Of a stretch of 64,000 bases of DNA, positions 43,118 through 54,732 are shown in pieces; the first letter of the stretch is position 1; each line of letters begins with the position of its first letter. The notes under the pieces are model-generated. The model saw nothing but the letters and a program-made list of their open reading frames with translations, was not told where the DNA came from and did no database searches. The DNA lies in assembly GCA_947396885.1 (NCBI GenBank), contig OX377202.1:9796001-9860000 (forward strand). Direction: 5' to 3'. Origin of the DNA: Heligmosomoides polygyrus polygyrus (Eukaryota; Nematoda; Chromadorea; Rhabditida; Heligmosomidae). Made by a program: the position numbers and the translations under genes.

Positions 43118-43205
43118 GACCTCTAAAGGTCGACAAGCGTCGGAATCGAACCTCCTGTTTTCACCCCAATTCCGGACAGCACGCAGCTAGTCTAGTCGTC
43201 TGTCG
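43118..43205 (-). repeat. Degenerate tRNA-like unit
   Basis: Complement of GGAATCGAACCTCCTG gives a B-box-like GGTTCGATTCC. The A box is unclear. Confidence 0.35.
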
Positions 43206-43415
43206 ATAAGCCATAAAGTCAGATTAAAAATGTGTCAAGTGCCGCCACGATGTTTGATTCCATAATATGATAGCGCGATGTCGTCGTTAGTCAAAACGTC
43301 GGCGCAAACCGGACGCGGGAGTAAAACTTTGGCCGTCTTATGACTCCTACTTCGAACCTTGTACCTGACTTGTCGGGACCCAATTTATCTAGTGTATCTC
43401 GACAAAAACAAATAA
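43206..43415. other. No recognised feature
   Basis: Short mixed region; GTACCTGACTTGTCGGGACC at 43360 resembles a scrap of the SINE core. Confidence 0.3.
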
Positions 43416-43719
43416 GGCGCGTGTAGCGCAGTCGGAGGAGGCGCGACTGTCGCGTGCACCCGATACCAGGTTCCTGGTTCGGATTTCCCGCCCAGGCCAA
43501 CCAAGCCTTCCATCTCTCCGGGGTCGGTGAATTGGTACCAGACTTGTCTGGGGAGGATAAAGCACTGACTTGTTCATCGGCTGGCCACCGCAATTCATTG
43601 TATGGCCAAATACGCATTCATGTCGCCTACACGACATCCCGTAGAAGTAGAATGCGCTGGCGCATCCCAGAAGGGATTGAGTAACGCCGTCGTTTATCCT
43701 TAGACTTTATCTCGACAAA
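43416..43719 (+). repeat. SINE-1, full length with TSD
   Basis: GGCGCGTGTAGCGCAGTCGG start. TATCTCGACAAA occurs at 43395-43406 and 43708-43719; about 9 extra bases separate the 5' repeat from the SINE head. Confidence 0.93.
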
Positions 43720-44320
43720 TGTATTAGCACCGCACGCCTTAAAAGGCTGTACGTAACCCTAAGGTTTGACAACGTCTAGGAATGCACTTCAGAAGTGGAG
43801 TCTCTATGGCTTAACTCACAAACTGAAAAGCGCTCAGAAGAGTGGAAATTTTTCGCATTTTGCTCAACTTTACGGACCTGTAGTGTCGTTCTCAAAGACG
43901 ACCTTGCAATCAAAAAGAAGTTTCCCGTCATTCTTGCCCCAGGCGATACTTCAATCCTCACTTTCTGGTATACAAACCGGATGCAACCACATTACATCGC
44001 AGGCGCTGCTTGATTTACAACTAGCATCCTGCCCGGAAAGCAAAGTCGAAAGAGTTCTGGTCGCAACAAAATATTCTTGTAGCATCTTAGAGTTTCTAGA
44101 AAAGCCGCGCTGGCCGGCTAAACGAATATGGTGAAGGGATATGGTCACTATTTGGGAACATTCGTTGGACATCCTAGTGCCTCATGAAACGATCAAGCAG
44201 AGTGAAACACTCACCAACCATGAATATCTCCCAGCAGCTGTAGGCTCACTCAAAAATTTGGCCAGGAGACAGAAAAGGGCCCAAAGGTAGTGCTGTTCGA
44301 CGAAATGATTTTTCCGAAGC
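43720..44320. other. No gene; degenerate tRNA-like-2 scrap
   Basis: A degraded tRNA-like-2 copy is suggested at 43985-44070 by CAGGCGCTGCTTGATTT and AAAGAGTTCTGGTCGCAAC. Frames up to 122 codons (43766-44134) show no domain. Confidence 0.35.
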
Positions 44321-44615
44321 TGAAGGATAAAGGATAAAGGACGGCGATACTCGATTCCGTTTGGGATACGCCATGCATTCTACTTCTACGGGCTACCGTG
44401 GAGACAATTTGAATGCGTAATTACTCCATTCAATAATTAGCGGACCCAGCCGATGAATAAGTCAACGCTTTATCTTTTCCAAACAACTCTGATACCTACT
44501 CGCCGACTCCGGAAGGATGGAAGGCTTGGTTGGCCTGGGCTTGAGATCCGAGTCAGGAACCTGGTTTCGGGTGCACGCAACAGTCGGCTTCTCCTCCAAC
44601 TGCGCTACGCGCTCG
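44321..44615 (-). repeat. SINE-1, full length
   Basis: Minus copy with an AAGGATAAAGGATAAAGG tail and a CTCCTCCAACTGCGCTACGCG head. Confidence 0.92.
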
Positions 44616-46257
44616 TTGTAATAATAATTATAATAAGAAGAAGGAGAAATAGCGTTTTCGATAAGAGAAGTGGGTGGATGGCGTTAGAGAAACGTAACCT
44701 CTCTAGGATGCATAGAGAATCAGAATAGCTTACGTAGTTGAAAAGTCTTTTCAAAACTCTGAAATCTAGACGCCCTTGATTAGGATTTCGTAAGAAAGTT
44801 GTAGATGAAGAGTCTTCCTCGCCCTTCAGGCAGAGATAGTGATCTTCAGCAAGCTGTCACCATCCCTAGATCTTCTCCGTACACATGTGTACGTACACCA
44901 GTCCGTCCGCCTGCAATTGGTAGCGGTAGTCGGCGGATCCGATTACCATCGCCCTGATTCCGACGTTATCATTTTCTCCACCTTCCGTGCACCACGTTGT
45001 CGTCCAGCGACGCAGCGACTGAATCGTTTTCTCCTTTTTCTATTTTCTTGCAATGTTTCTCAACTATGTTGAGTCTAAAAATCTATCTGAATATGAACTT
45101 TTCCCTTCTCCAGCGTCCTTTAAATTCGTTAATTTTTGAATTAAAAAGTGCGTTTGGTCTGCTCCCAAGTTTCTTCACGAATCTACAGTCCACTTCCTTC
45201 ACTTTATTTGCTGTTAGCTGAAGCTTCCTTCAAATTTCCGAGGAACTTCAGATCTTCTCTCAGTTCACTTCTTTCTGACCATCTCTCCTCGAACCGACCT
45301 GCTACAAACATAAGGGTCAGATACCTTCTTGACGCAGTTGAAGACCGAACTGAGTGTTTCAATCTCGATTTTCTTCCTGTTCACTTTATCCCCAAGGCAC
45401 CTGAAGACCGTTCCTACCTCATTCTTTGTAAAGGGCTTGTTCCTTTAACACTGAGTGACTTCCGCAGCGTTGGGGAATACTAGACCTGAAGTGTGACCGT
45501 TCCCTTTCACAAAAAAGAAGATCAAGAACAGACACCGCAAACCGAAAGTGAAAGCTGAAGTTTCGTTAACAGAAAACGGGATTCGCTTCGCCAAGCTCTA
45601 TAATCAACAGGATTTAAAAGAAACTTTTTAAACGGGTTACTTTCGCCACAATCTTAAACAAACCCCTTAATGTAACATCTACTCGGTGACTCATCAATGA
45701 GACGGTGAGATGCTACTTATAAAAAGTATAAACTATAAATAAGGTAAAAATTGGAAAAATATGAATCATCAGGGGGCAACCTCACGGTCATCGTTGAATC
45801 CTATATCAAGTGGTGATACCTCAATCTTGGGTAACTAAACCAAACCTTACAAAGACCGTCTAGTGCTGCTAATGTAGCTATTACTATCCAATACGTTCTT
45901 TCGACGGGTTTAGCTTGGAATTTCTGATACAAGTGTAGAAAGGAGATGATCCACCTTGGTTTTCCTCGGCACGTCAGAGCAAGTTATCCCAATTCTTGTG
46001 AGTTGAGCTCGGATAGAGACCCACGATGGGCACAGGTGGGTGGGAATTTAATTCATTTTTCGTGGGGAGAGATGCCAGATTTCGCAGAAATGCAGGGTGA
46101 ACCCTCTCCCTAGACTTGCACTGGTATTTTATATGAATTCTTAGAAAGCAATACGCTTTTAGACGATTTAAAACGCACCAGCCACTTGAAGCTTGAAGAG
46201 CAAGAATTGAATATTTTTTACAATAAATATTTAAACCTTGAAATATTTAAACTAGAG
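44616..46257. other. No recognised gene
   Basis: 44840-45480 is less AT-rich and has frames of 74-111 codons, the longest at 45148-45483. None matches a family I know. The segment ACCTCAATCTTGGGTAACTA (45818) recurs in diverged form near 52483 and may be part of another repeat. Confidence 0.3.
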
Positions 46258-46375
46258 CACGTGGTAGCGCAGTCTTCGGAGGCGGAAGCTGCCGCGAGCA
46301 CCCGAATCCATGTTCTTGGCCCGGGTTTCCCGCTCAGCAGAGCCGAGTCGTCTGAAGGAGGAGTCTACCCTGTAC
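46258..46375 (+). repeat. SINE-1 5' part, variant
   Basis: GCACGTGGTAGCGCAGTC head and GGCCCGGGTTTCCCGC B-box region. 46465-46618 carries the matching 3' core (GTACCTGTCTGGGAAGGA), so one copy is split by about 90 bp. Confidence 0.75.
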
Positions 46376-46464
46376 CTCTTCTATAAATGGAAGCCCTTAA
46401 TTGTTTCGATGAACTGAGGTTTTCTTCTGCAGTAACAACATGGCTGTCGCTTGCACTGCCGCCT

Positions 46465-46618
46465 AGGCCAACCCAAAGTCTTCCTTCACCACGGGACAAT
46501 AAGTAATAGGTACCGTACCTGTCTGGGAAGGATTAAACAGTGTCTTGCCCATTGGCTGACATCGCGAGTCATTGTGCCGCCCACGCATGCATTCAAATTG
46601 TTCCGCTAGAAGTCCTTC
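46465..46618 (+). repeat. SINE-1 3' part of split copy
   Basis: CTAGGCCAACCCAAAGTC, CTGTCTGGGAAGGATTAAAC and GCATGCATTCAAATTG. The normal tail is lost. Confidence 0.7.
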
Positions 46619-46768
46619 AGCAAATGTCTATATTTTGTACGAGGAACATGCGCGCTTATGTATTCTTGAAAGCTTCTGTAATCGTCTCTTTCAAGCTTTT
46701 GGAATCTACTATGCGATATTGCAGACGTCCCAGGAATTCCCCAAATTCTCAAGAAATTCCAAATAAAC

Positions 46769-46801
46769 CCAAATGTGGACAAAAATTACGCACCAACCTA
46801 A
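46769..46801 (+). repeat. Isolated mariner-D ITR
   Basis: CCAAATGTGGACAAAAATTACG and CACCAACCTAA resemble the right end of the mariner at 46861-48108 and lie in the same orientation, followed by TA. It looks like the end of another copy. Confidence 0.6.
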
Positions 46802-46862
46802 TATATTATATTATATTATATTATATTATATTATATTATATTATATTATATTATATTATATA
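46797..46862. repeat. (TTATA)n microsatellite
   Basis: About 12 units of a 5-bp repeat fill the space between an isolated mariner ITR and the coding part of mariner-D, where a left ITR would be expected. Confidence 0.95.
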
Positions 46863-48108
46863 TTTGGGGCATGAAATATTTATTATCACAACATACGAAC
46901 AACAATATCAAATCATTTGAAGTAACCACCCTTTACATCAATTGTCTTTCGCCAACGTGCTGGTAAGTCATGGATGCCTTTTCTCCAAAACGTGGCCGGT
47001 TGTGATTCGAAAAATGTGAGCAGTGTCTCCTTGACATCCTCTCGGTTCCTAAATTGCTGGCCGTCGAAATAGCGTTGGAGGCTTGAAAACAAATGATAAT
47101 CAGAAGGAGCGAGATCTGGTGAGTAAGGTGGATGCGGAAGAACGGTCCGTCCATAGTTCGTCAACTCAGCCGTCGTCGCTCTAGCAATATGTGGTCTAGC
47201 GTTGTCGTGTTGAAAATACACCTTCACTTGCTCTCCTCGTGTGGTTTGAAGGTGGGCCCTCAACTTCCTCAGTTGGTTGACGTAAACCTCTGCCGTCACT
47301 GTTATCCCTTCGTCCAGCAGCTCCCAGTATTCTGCGCCAAGAACGCTCCACCAAATGCATAGCTTCACCTTTTTCACGTGAAGGTCGGGTTTCGGAACGT
47401 CCTCTGCCTCTCCACTTGCATCAACCACTGTGCACGCCGGTGATAATTAGAGTAGAGTATCCACTTCTCATCCCCGGTGACAAGGTTGTCCAGCCATCCG
47501 TGGGTACGTCTGAGGGTAAGGAGAGACAGAGCGACATCGGCTCTGCGATCCATGTCATGTTGTGTCAAGTCGTGGGGTACCCAGCGACCCAATTTTTGCA
47601 CCTTGCCAATCGACTTCAATCCTCGAACGACTGTTGAGTGACTAACACCAAGAGTGCTTGATAGTTCGCGAGTGGTTTGGTATGGGTCCGCTTCCACTCT
47701 ACTTCGGAGGCTATCCAAATAAGGTGTCATCGGGCGCCCTTCTCGTTCATTACCTTCAACGGAGAATTCACCAACTGCAAACTTCGAGAACCATGGTACA
47801 CAGTACTTCGAGCAGGAGTACTCTCGTTGTAAACATCCTTCAGGCGACGATACGATTCGTTGGCATTGAGGCCGGATTGATGCAGGAATAACATGACGTG
47901 CCGAATATGCGTCTCAGTTGGGATGAATTGCTTAGCCATAACAGCTGACGTTAACAACGCAGAAGCAAATGTTAGGAACAGTTTTGTAGCCCTTTCCTTT
48001 CTCTATCGATCGATCATTTACGCGTTGATACATGTAGGAAATTTGGCGGAAAAATGCGCTTTCAATTCAGGAGGGATCAAATGTTCAAGAATTTATGCAC
48101 TAACCTAA
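46861..48108 (-). mobile_element. mariner element, left ITR lost (mariner-D)
   Basis: The right end reads (complement) TTAGGTTAGTGCATAAATTC, followed by TA (48109-48110). At the left the ITR is replaced by the (TTATA)n tract. Confidence 0.85.
46913..47957 (-). pseudogene. mariner transposase, two frameshifts
   Basis: Three segments read right to left. 47957-47727 gives the N-terminal region (LLFLHQSGL-like start, YRRLKDVYNESTPARSTVY). 47730-47374 gives the second helix-turn-helix (RELSSTLGVSHSTVVRGL), GRWVPHDLTQ and the first catalytic Asp in VTGDEKW. 47428-46913 gives FQHDNARPHIARA (second Asp) and HPPYSPDLAPSDYHLF (third Asp), then the C-terminal region to the stop. All three catalytic Asp are intact. 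Only frameshifts near 47727 and 47415 and the missing left ITR inactivate it. Confidence 0.92.
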
Positions 48109-48109
48109 T

Positions 48110-48471
48110 ATTTTCAGAGGCCCTGAGAACCCGAAGCGATGGACCACTTGTCGTTGCTCCGTTCCGCTGTTGGCTACAGCCTCTCTTCCTCCAATGGTCC
48201 CCTCCACACTGTGCTTTGTAGTGCGTCTGTAGCTTCACATCGACATCGCCCTGCAGCGCGCTTCTAGACGCCGATTCCAGTTTCTGGGCGAGCTTGAGCG
48301 ACTTGGTGTGAGGGGAGTTAGCCCCGTCCGCGTCGCCACTTCTCGTCAGCGTTGAGCGCCGCCACCCCCCCCCCCCCCCCTCCTTCGGTCTCTTCTGCTG
48401 ACCAGGATCCGCCACACCACAGTGCACCACTGATAGAAGTGGAGTCTGTCGGCGTCGTCATCGTCAGCCAT
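48110..48471 (-). CDS. Candidate first coding exon beside mariner-D
   Basis: GC-rich block. On the minus strand an ATG (48471-48469) in good context starts an acidic MADDDDADRLHFYQW reading. About 90 bases later a 16-base G run (48365-48380) makes the frame uncertain. Past it, the frame covering 48430-48120 gives a protein-like KSLKLAQKLESASRSALQG and DVKLQTHYKAQCGGD. It runs into the mariner ITR at 48108, so if the gene is real the mariner lies in or after it. No known family is recognised. A chance frame in GC-rich DNA remains possible. Confidence 0.28.
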
Positions 48472-48845
48472 CGCCTAGCCACCAGCGTCGCCGCTGCGCG
48501 TATCCGCCACTTCGCACCCCATTCATTCCATCCATTTTCCTGTTTCCGACTGATTTTTATGTCGCTCTCCAGCCGCCGGCGCGCTGTTCGTTTAGTCCTT
48601 TGTTCGTCGTCAGCTCGGCGTTCAGTTCGAACGCTTCCTCATATTTCATTCTCTCGCCATCACTGTGATTACTGTAGCACCGTATCAAGTGCTTCTGAAC
48701 CTACCGACTGAGCAGCTTGGATTGGCCAATGAGCAGCTCCGTTGCTAACTTCTCATTCATTTTTGATACCATTAGGCCATCCAGTCCTTTGCCTAAAAAT
48801 TTGAATTTTCACTCAATTTTTTCTAATTTTTTTTATAATAGCCAA
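48472..48845. other. GC-rich block, possible promoter side
   Basis: Continues the GC-rich patch to about 48720, upstream of the minus-strand ATG. No TATA box or repeat is evident. Confidence 0.25.
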
Positions 48846-48925
48846 GGAGAGTGTGGTCTAGGGAGGCGCCGGCTGTCGCATGCACCCGATTCCAGTTCCT
48901 GTTTCGGATTTCTCGTTTAGACTAG
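48846..48925 (+). repeat. SINE-1 5' part (split copy)
   Basis: GGAGGCGCCGGCTGTCGC and CCTGTTTCGGATTTCTCG. The 3' part resumes at 49198. Confidence 0.75.
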
Positions 48926-49197
48926 TTTATTTGTTTATTTTATATTTATTTATTTATTCGTGGACGCAAGGAAAGTGCGTTTAAGTGCCCTAGTAAGCAA
49001 TTCGAACTAGTTCATATCTCCTAAGGACAATAAAGCGCGAGTGAAAAAAGCGAAAGGAACGTCAGTAGAAGGAAAGGAAAAAACTCAACAGCAACCACCA
49101 AGGAGCAAGCAAACAACATGAAATTTTTAAGAATAGCATGAGCTGAAGAAGCAGATAGATGCTTATGTCTAGAAAACCTCTGAATGAAGTCCTTCAT

Positions 49198-49402
49198 CGC
49201 CCAGGAGTCGGTGGTTTGGTGTCAGACTCGTCTGGGAAGAGTTAAATAAAACACTGATTTAACCATTGCCTGACCACAGCAAGTAATTGTATAGGCCAAG
49301 TACGCATTCAACGTGAATCCACGACATCCCGTAGAAGTAGAATGCGTGGCGCATCCCAAAAAGGAGTGAATTGAGGACACCCTCTGTCATTTTACCCTTG
49401 AT
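49198..49402 (+). repeat. SINE-1 3' part (split copy)
   Basis: CCAGGAGTCGGTGGTTTGGTG to AATGCGTGGCGCATCCC and a TCATTTTACCC tail. About 270 bp of AT-rich sequence separates it from the head. Confidence 0.8.
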
Positions 49403-49502
49403 AGCTTAAGCTAGCTTTTCCTTTTCCTTTCCTAGAAGCTTACCGAGGTGAGGTCTCAAGCATGTTTGATCGGCGAATTGAATTCCTCTGCGAAAATCTT
49501 CC

Positions 49503-49805
49503 CCTTTCAAATAAAGGATGAAGGCGAAAGATGAAGGACAGCGTTACTCTATATCTTTTAGGATGCGCCACGCATTCTACTATGGCGATCGTGAGGTGAT
49601 TTGAATGCGTATTTGGCCATACAATGACTTGCGGTGGCCAGCCGATGAACAAGTCAGCGCTTTACCCTTCCCAGACAAGTCTGGTATCAATTCACCAACC
49701 CCGGAAGGATGGAAGGCTTGGTTGGCTTGAGCGGGAAATCCGAACCAATGAACTGGTATACCGGCACCTCCTCCGACTGCGCTGCACGCGCCCCACCTTT
49801 CAAAT
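49503..49805 (-). repeat. SINE-1, full length with exact TSD
   Basis: SINE 49513-49795 between CCTTTCAAAT repeats (49503-49512 and 49796-49805). Small deletion near the B box. Confidence 0.95.
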
Positions 49806-50728
49806 TCAAATGCTAGAAAAATATATTTCACCCTTTACATAGAAAAATATGTTCTGTTTTTTGGCCCTAGATCTTGTCGAGTGAAGGACTGTCAAAGTTT
49901 ACTATGAATCAGTGGCACCAGGCAATACCTCCCAAGCATCAAATATGCCGAAAAAATGCAAAAACAATCCTGAACGGTCTAAGAATAGAACAGCTGACCC
50001 TGTGCCTATGAATATTCATATCACTGTTTACTGCATATTCGATGTTGAAAAGGTATTGCCTTACCTTGCTTTGTGTGACTGTACGGTTTCGCGGTAAATA
50101 ATTTCATTTCGTTTCATTTATTTACGCTACTTCAGGTAGACGTCATAAATGCACAGAATACGGAGACTCAGAAAAGCGGAAATAAAACGAACATGCAGTT
50201 AACATCTTAGTAAAAGTTACAATAAATATCTACCACTTCAGAAGTTGCTTCATGGCCATGCGCCTAAATATGAGAAAACAAGGCGAAAGAGGAGGAATAT
50301 CATTTTTCAATGCTACAAACTTAGATCCTGCCCTACATGTAAAGGACCAAAATCTTCGATAGGTTTAATTTGAATCTAATTGCACTAAAGTAAAATTAAA
50401 TTCCTAAATTTCTACCGTTTTGTTCCTACCTGGATGTTGGAAAATAAAAGCAAAAAGAGGAAGAACTTTCCGGGAACTTCTCTGAAACCAAGGAAGCTTT
50501 CGTGAGTGTATAAGTGAACAACATAGACGATTCGCTGCCGTATGTAGACCAGTTGCTTCTTAGTTAGTGTTCTCGCCACTGTTAAATTTGGGTAATCACC
50601 AAAACTATTCAAAAATAATAAACAAATAATCCAATTCAATTTCTTTAAGTTTCAAGTTGCATGTAGCGAGGTTGAAAGCTCTAATATCGAAGTTTTGTGG
50701 CGACTCGTGTTCGATCTAACAACATCGG
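49806..50728. other. AT-rich, no recognised gene
   Basis: No frame above 75 codons; no repeat ends identified. Confidence 0.35.
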
Positions 50729-50818
50729 TGCTGTAATGGCGTAGAGCATTCACGCCCAGTCAGCAGGAGGTGGGGGTTCGAGTCCCGCCTGGCGCTAGAG
50801 TTTTAATCGCAACAAAAC
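50729..50818 (+). repeat. tRNA-like-2 unit
   Basis: GCTGTAATGGCGTAGAGCATT (A-box side), GTGGGGGTTCGAGTCCCGCC (B box and stem) and GGCGCTAGAGTTTTAATCGC flank. It is followed by an (AATA)n run (50829-50848). Confidence 0.7.
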
Positions 50819-51764
50819 ACGGTTATAATAAATAAATAAATAAATAAGCAGTGAAGCTACCTGAAATTTAGCTCGAGCACAGAAGCACAAGACGATCGAA
50901 GCCTTCCAAAAATCGTCTATGCAGAAAAAATGCAAAAATATGTCCGGCAAGGCCAAAGATTGAATGGCTGGGCCCGCAGTATTTTTCGTTGCTTCTGCAT
51001 ATTCGATGTTTGGAGGCATTCCATGCGATCTGTGACTCTATAGTCAACTATCAGGTCTCCAACTTGGTAGGTTCAAAAATTTTGGACATTAATTTCTGCT
51101 GAAGCGTGGAAATTCTCATCATGGTATTCATTTTCGACTTTTGATTCAGGCACATGCGCGTGCGACTCTTCACTTAGAAAAATGTCCGTTATTGTGCTTT
51201 CGAAGAACTGGGCATGGCATCTGCATGAAATTCTGGAATCGATTAGATTCGATTTGATGCTGCGACGGTTGTACCGTGAACTCTTCACACTCCTTAAGCC
51301 TTTCACGAAGTCAATTGTCCTTCCTTCCTGTTGCCTGAATTGCTATGTTTAGACGTCTTTTAATCCGACCTCCTTAGCTTTTTTGTTACTTAGCAACTTG
51401 TTTCATTGATTGATTGATTGATTCATAGGAATAACCGTGTTTAAAAGCACTAATGACTGGTTGATGACTTATGCGGGCGTAGAATGTCAGTAGAGAACAT
51501 TACTTAGTGTGCGCCATGCATTGAATTTCTACCTAATCCCACTTGGCTGATGCAAGGCTTGCATAGTGAGCTGAAAAGTAAACACATACTGAACGCTGTG
51601 TATTCTCCTTCTCAAGAAGAATCACATGAAAATCCGCCATTCTGAAAAAACCGATGGTTGCTATGACAGTGAATCTGTTGAATGGTAAGAGATCTTTGTC
51701 CACTACCTGTGCCGTTTTCCGCATTTGATCTTTATATTTACCATAAATTATTATTTTTATTATA
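50819..51764. other. AT-rich, no recognised gene
   Basis: A (TTGA)n run is at about 51403-51423. Frames up to 128 codons (51533-51919, minus) overlap a MITE and are not convincing. Confidence 0.35.
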
Positions 51765-51984
51765 ATTTTTAAGGTACTTGTGAAGCAAAGGGCCCGTGGT
51801 GCCGTGGGGTTGCCGGTAAACATGTTAACGCGGCAAGCCCACGGCACCACGGGGCCGATACTTATGAAGCACCCGTCCTTAGGTGCCGTGGGCTGCCGCG
51901 TTTCCGTCGCCGTTGCCACGTTAACATGTTTCCCGGCAGCCCCACGGCACTACGGGCCCTCTGCTTCATAAGTACCATTTTTAA
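51765..51984. mobile_element. 204-bp MITE with 8-bp TSD
   Basis: Element 51773-51976 between exact ATTTTTAA repeats (51765-51772 and 51977-51984). Ends GGTACTTGTGAAGCAAAGGG and CCCTCTGCTTCATAAGTACC are inverted. Two internal sub-palindromes use GTGGTGCCGTGGGG and CACGGCACCACG-type arms around ACATGTTAAC. An 8-bp TSD fits hAT-like elements among others; assignment is inference. Confidence 0.92.
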
Positions 51985-52188
51985 TTTAGTTTTTTAAATA
52001 ATTTAATCTTGATGACAACGAAAGCTTTCGGATCCACGTAAGCTAAGATTTGTAGTGTGTTTTCGAAATGTGACCTTTGTAGAGTAAAGTAAACAATGAT
52101 TTTGTAGCTAAAGAAGCAACTCAGATGTCGGACTTCTAGAACAACAAATAGTGCGCTTATATGTGCTCTTTTTAGAATATTTCTACCC

Positions 52189-52360
52189 AGGCGCTTGTAG
52201 TGCAGTAGGGAAAAGCTCCGAATATCTCATGCACCCCGCGATTCAAGATGCTTGGTTCAGGACCCGCCCAGGCAAACCAGATCTTCCATCCCTCCAGGAC
52301 TGGTGACTGATGATGATCGGTGAAGGCCAAAACACTAGGATGACCCTTGACCAGGTCACT
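52189..52360 (+). repeat. SINE-1, diverged 5' half
   Basis: AGGCGCTTGTAGTGCAGTAGG head and GCTTGGTTCAGGACCCGCCC B-box region. The core is decayed. Confidence 0.75.
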
Positions 52361-53301
52361 GCAAAGAATTGTCTAAACTAAATTCTCATTAATACTACAT
52401 TCCCCCTAAGCGATATTCGGTGGTTCAGTTTTCGTCCGTTTTCCTCGGTACACAACACCTACACGAGTCGTAGATTGCCGTTCACCTCAAACTTGGGTAA
52501 TTAAACCAAGCTGTATACTGTACAAATACAATACACATTAGAGCATCCTGAAAACGTCCTACAAGAGCTGATGTACGGAATAAATTAAGGAAGATTAATG
52601 AGAAGAGCGCAATGTGGATTTTCCCATATGTATCTTTTATAAGGAGTTTTTGTTTGCCTATCGCGACAATCTGATAATGCTCAAAACATAATTCCTTTGC
52701 AACATCCCACGAATCGCCCTATGATCGTGAGAAAGTGCGATACCCCACTATGTCCTTCAAAAGTAGAGTGCATGGCTCATCCCGCAAGTTCTACTTGTAA
52801 AAAATTGATTAACGTTAGCCTATATCTTCTATTCTTACTTTATCTACTACCTATCTTGTTTCTGTTCGGTTTCTTTGAAGCAGTAGAAAGCTTCCAAAAA
52901 TAGTCAGACACTTGGATCCCGTAGAATTGAGTGTGCTTTGCAGTACAAATGTCGGCTTCATTTCGGCTTCTATTTGAACTTGTAAAATAATTTTCGTAAA
53001 GGCTTCACCCCTCTACATCGAAAGACTTCAATGGAGGCTGAAAGAACTATAGGTGTGTAGCTTAAGTCTAATCATAATACACTTACAGCAACTTTCCACC
53101 ATCCAGTTACTACTTAATGCTGAGCCTTATTTCCTACTAAGCTTATTCCTGGAAAAAACAAACAAAAAAGGCAAAATGAAGACTTACATGATTTTAGCTT
53201 AACAGATTGACGCTCCAATCTTGACGTTTTTCCAATTGATTATTCTAGCGATTTATTTATCATTCTTCTTATTTGAACTGCCGTTTCCCTTTTTGATTTC
53301 A
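52361..53301. other. No gene; possible SINE scrap
   Basis: AAGTAGAGTGCATGGCTCATCCC at 52762-52784 is a diverged SINE-1 3' block. The rest is AT-rich and unrecognised. Confidence 0.35.
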
Positions 53302-53613
53302 TTTTTACAGCCTGTGCGCGTGTAGCGCAGTCGGAGGAGATGCCGGCTGTCGCGTGCACCCGATACCAGGTTCTTGGTTCGGATTTCCCGCCCAGGCCAA
53401 CCAAGCCTTCCATCCCTCCGGGGTCGGTGAATTGGTACCCGACTGGTCTGGGGAAAACAAAGCGCTGAATTGTTCGTCGACTGACCACCGCAAGTCATTG
53501 TATGGCCATTCAAATCGCCTTCACGACATTCCGTGGAAGTAGAATGCATGGCGTATCCCAAAAATGGAATGAGTAAAGCCACCCATTATTCTGTATCATG
53601 TTTTTTACAGCCT
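53302..53613 (+). repeat. SINE-1, full length with exact TSD
   Basis: SINE 53314-53601 between TTTTTACAGCCT repeats (53302-53313 and 53602-53613). Confidence 0.96.
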
Positions 53614-54732
53614 TTGAATGCATATCTTCCTATTGTATATATATATATCACTATATTGCACATCTTTATTATCTTTATATCTTATCCTTTTTTCCGTTCA
53701 ACAATTTTTAAAAATAATTCGATAAGCAGGATCGAGAAGCATTACGTTGTATTTCTGTTACTTTTACACGTTTTTTTCGATTAAAAATTAGAGAACAACT
53801 CTGAGTGTAATAAATAAATAAACAAATAAATAAATAAATACCTTAACGCAGATACTACAACTAATTTGTCGACTAACTAACTAATTAACGTCAACTAATG
53901 TTAATAAAGTTTTCGATCTTCTCGTTTGCTGTTTTTTCGAATTTTATTAGGGCTCTAGAGACTAACGAAATTCTTATATCTATCTATTTCTGTCTACATA
54001 GCCAGTACCAGTCAGTATTTCGGTTCAGCAGACTTTGGTGTGCGCCATAAATTTGACATTTATTTGATTTCACGGCCGCAGGCGGTAACCTGAAAAAAAA
54101 AAGATTTTCTAGAATCGAAACAGACTCTCATATCAAACACCAGTACACTCATTACCGACTACCACTCCTTGTCGGGAAGTACCACTTGTTTATGATCGTC
54201 GTGGTTTTTGATAGATGACGTCAGTCCGCTCGTCGCTTGTATCATGTGCTTCGTGACCTCTCTGACTGAAGGTGTTTGACGTCACTTCTTGCTCCAGATC
54301 TTAACTATTACACCTGTTGATCATCGTTATGAGAGCTATTTCTACCATTCCATCAACTTCCTATTTTTAAAGAACAGTTTTAAATTTTGTTCACACTGTT
54401 TTTGACTTGAATTTTTATAACTGTGGTTATTCTGTTTAAGCTCTTCAAGGTCCTACTACGTCGCCGCCTACTAGTATTCTATCAGCGATACTGTCTACTA
54501 TAACTGATATTTTTTAAAACGTTTATCTATAAGGTTCGCTTTTCGGATCTAAAAAGGAGGAGGGCGGCAAGGAGCGCAGCATGGTCGCCAGACGAAAAAT
54601 GCGTTCATTTAGGGGTTAAGAATTAGGGGTTGATCCGAGAAATTCTTCTCCACTTGTATTGCAACGGGTGTTCAGCAACAGGTTGCTCCTTGAGGAAGGC
54701 GAGTAGATAAATAGTCTTCTTCTCGGGAAGTG
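53614..54732. other. AT-rich, no recognised gene
   Basis: Simple repeats (AT)n at 53637-53650 and (AATA)n at about 53808-53842. No exon recognised. Confidence 0.4.

Noticed and set aside
45148..45483. 111-codon frame as a gene
   Set aside because: No recognisable domain or splice signals; listed only as unrecognised sequence.
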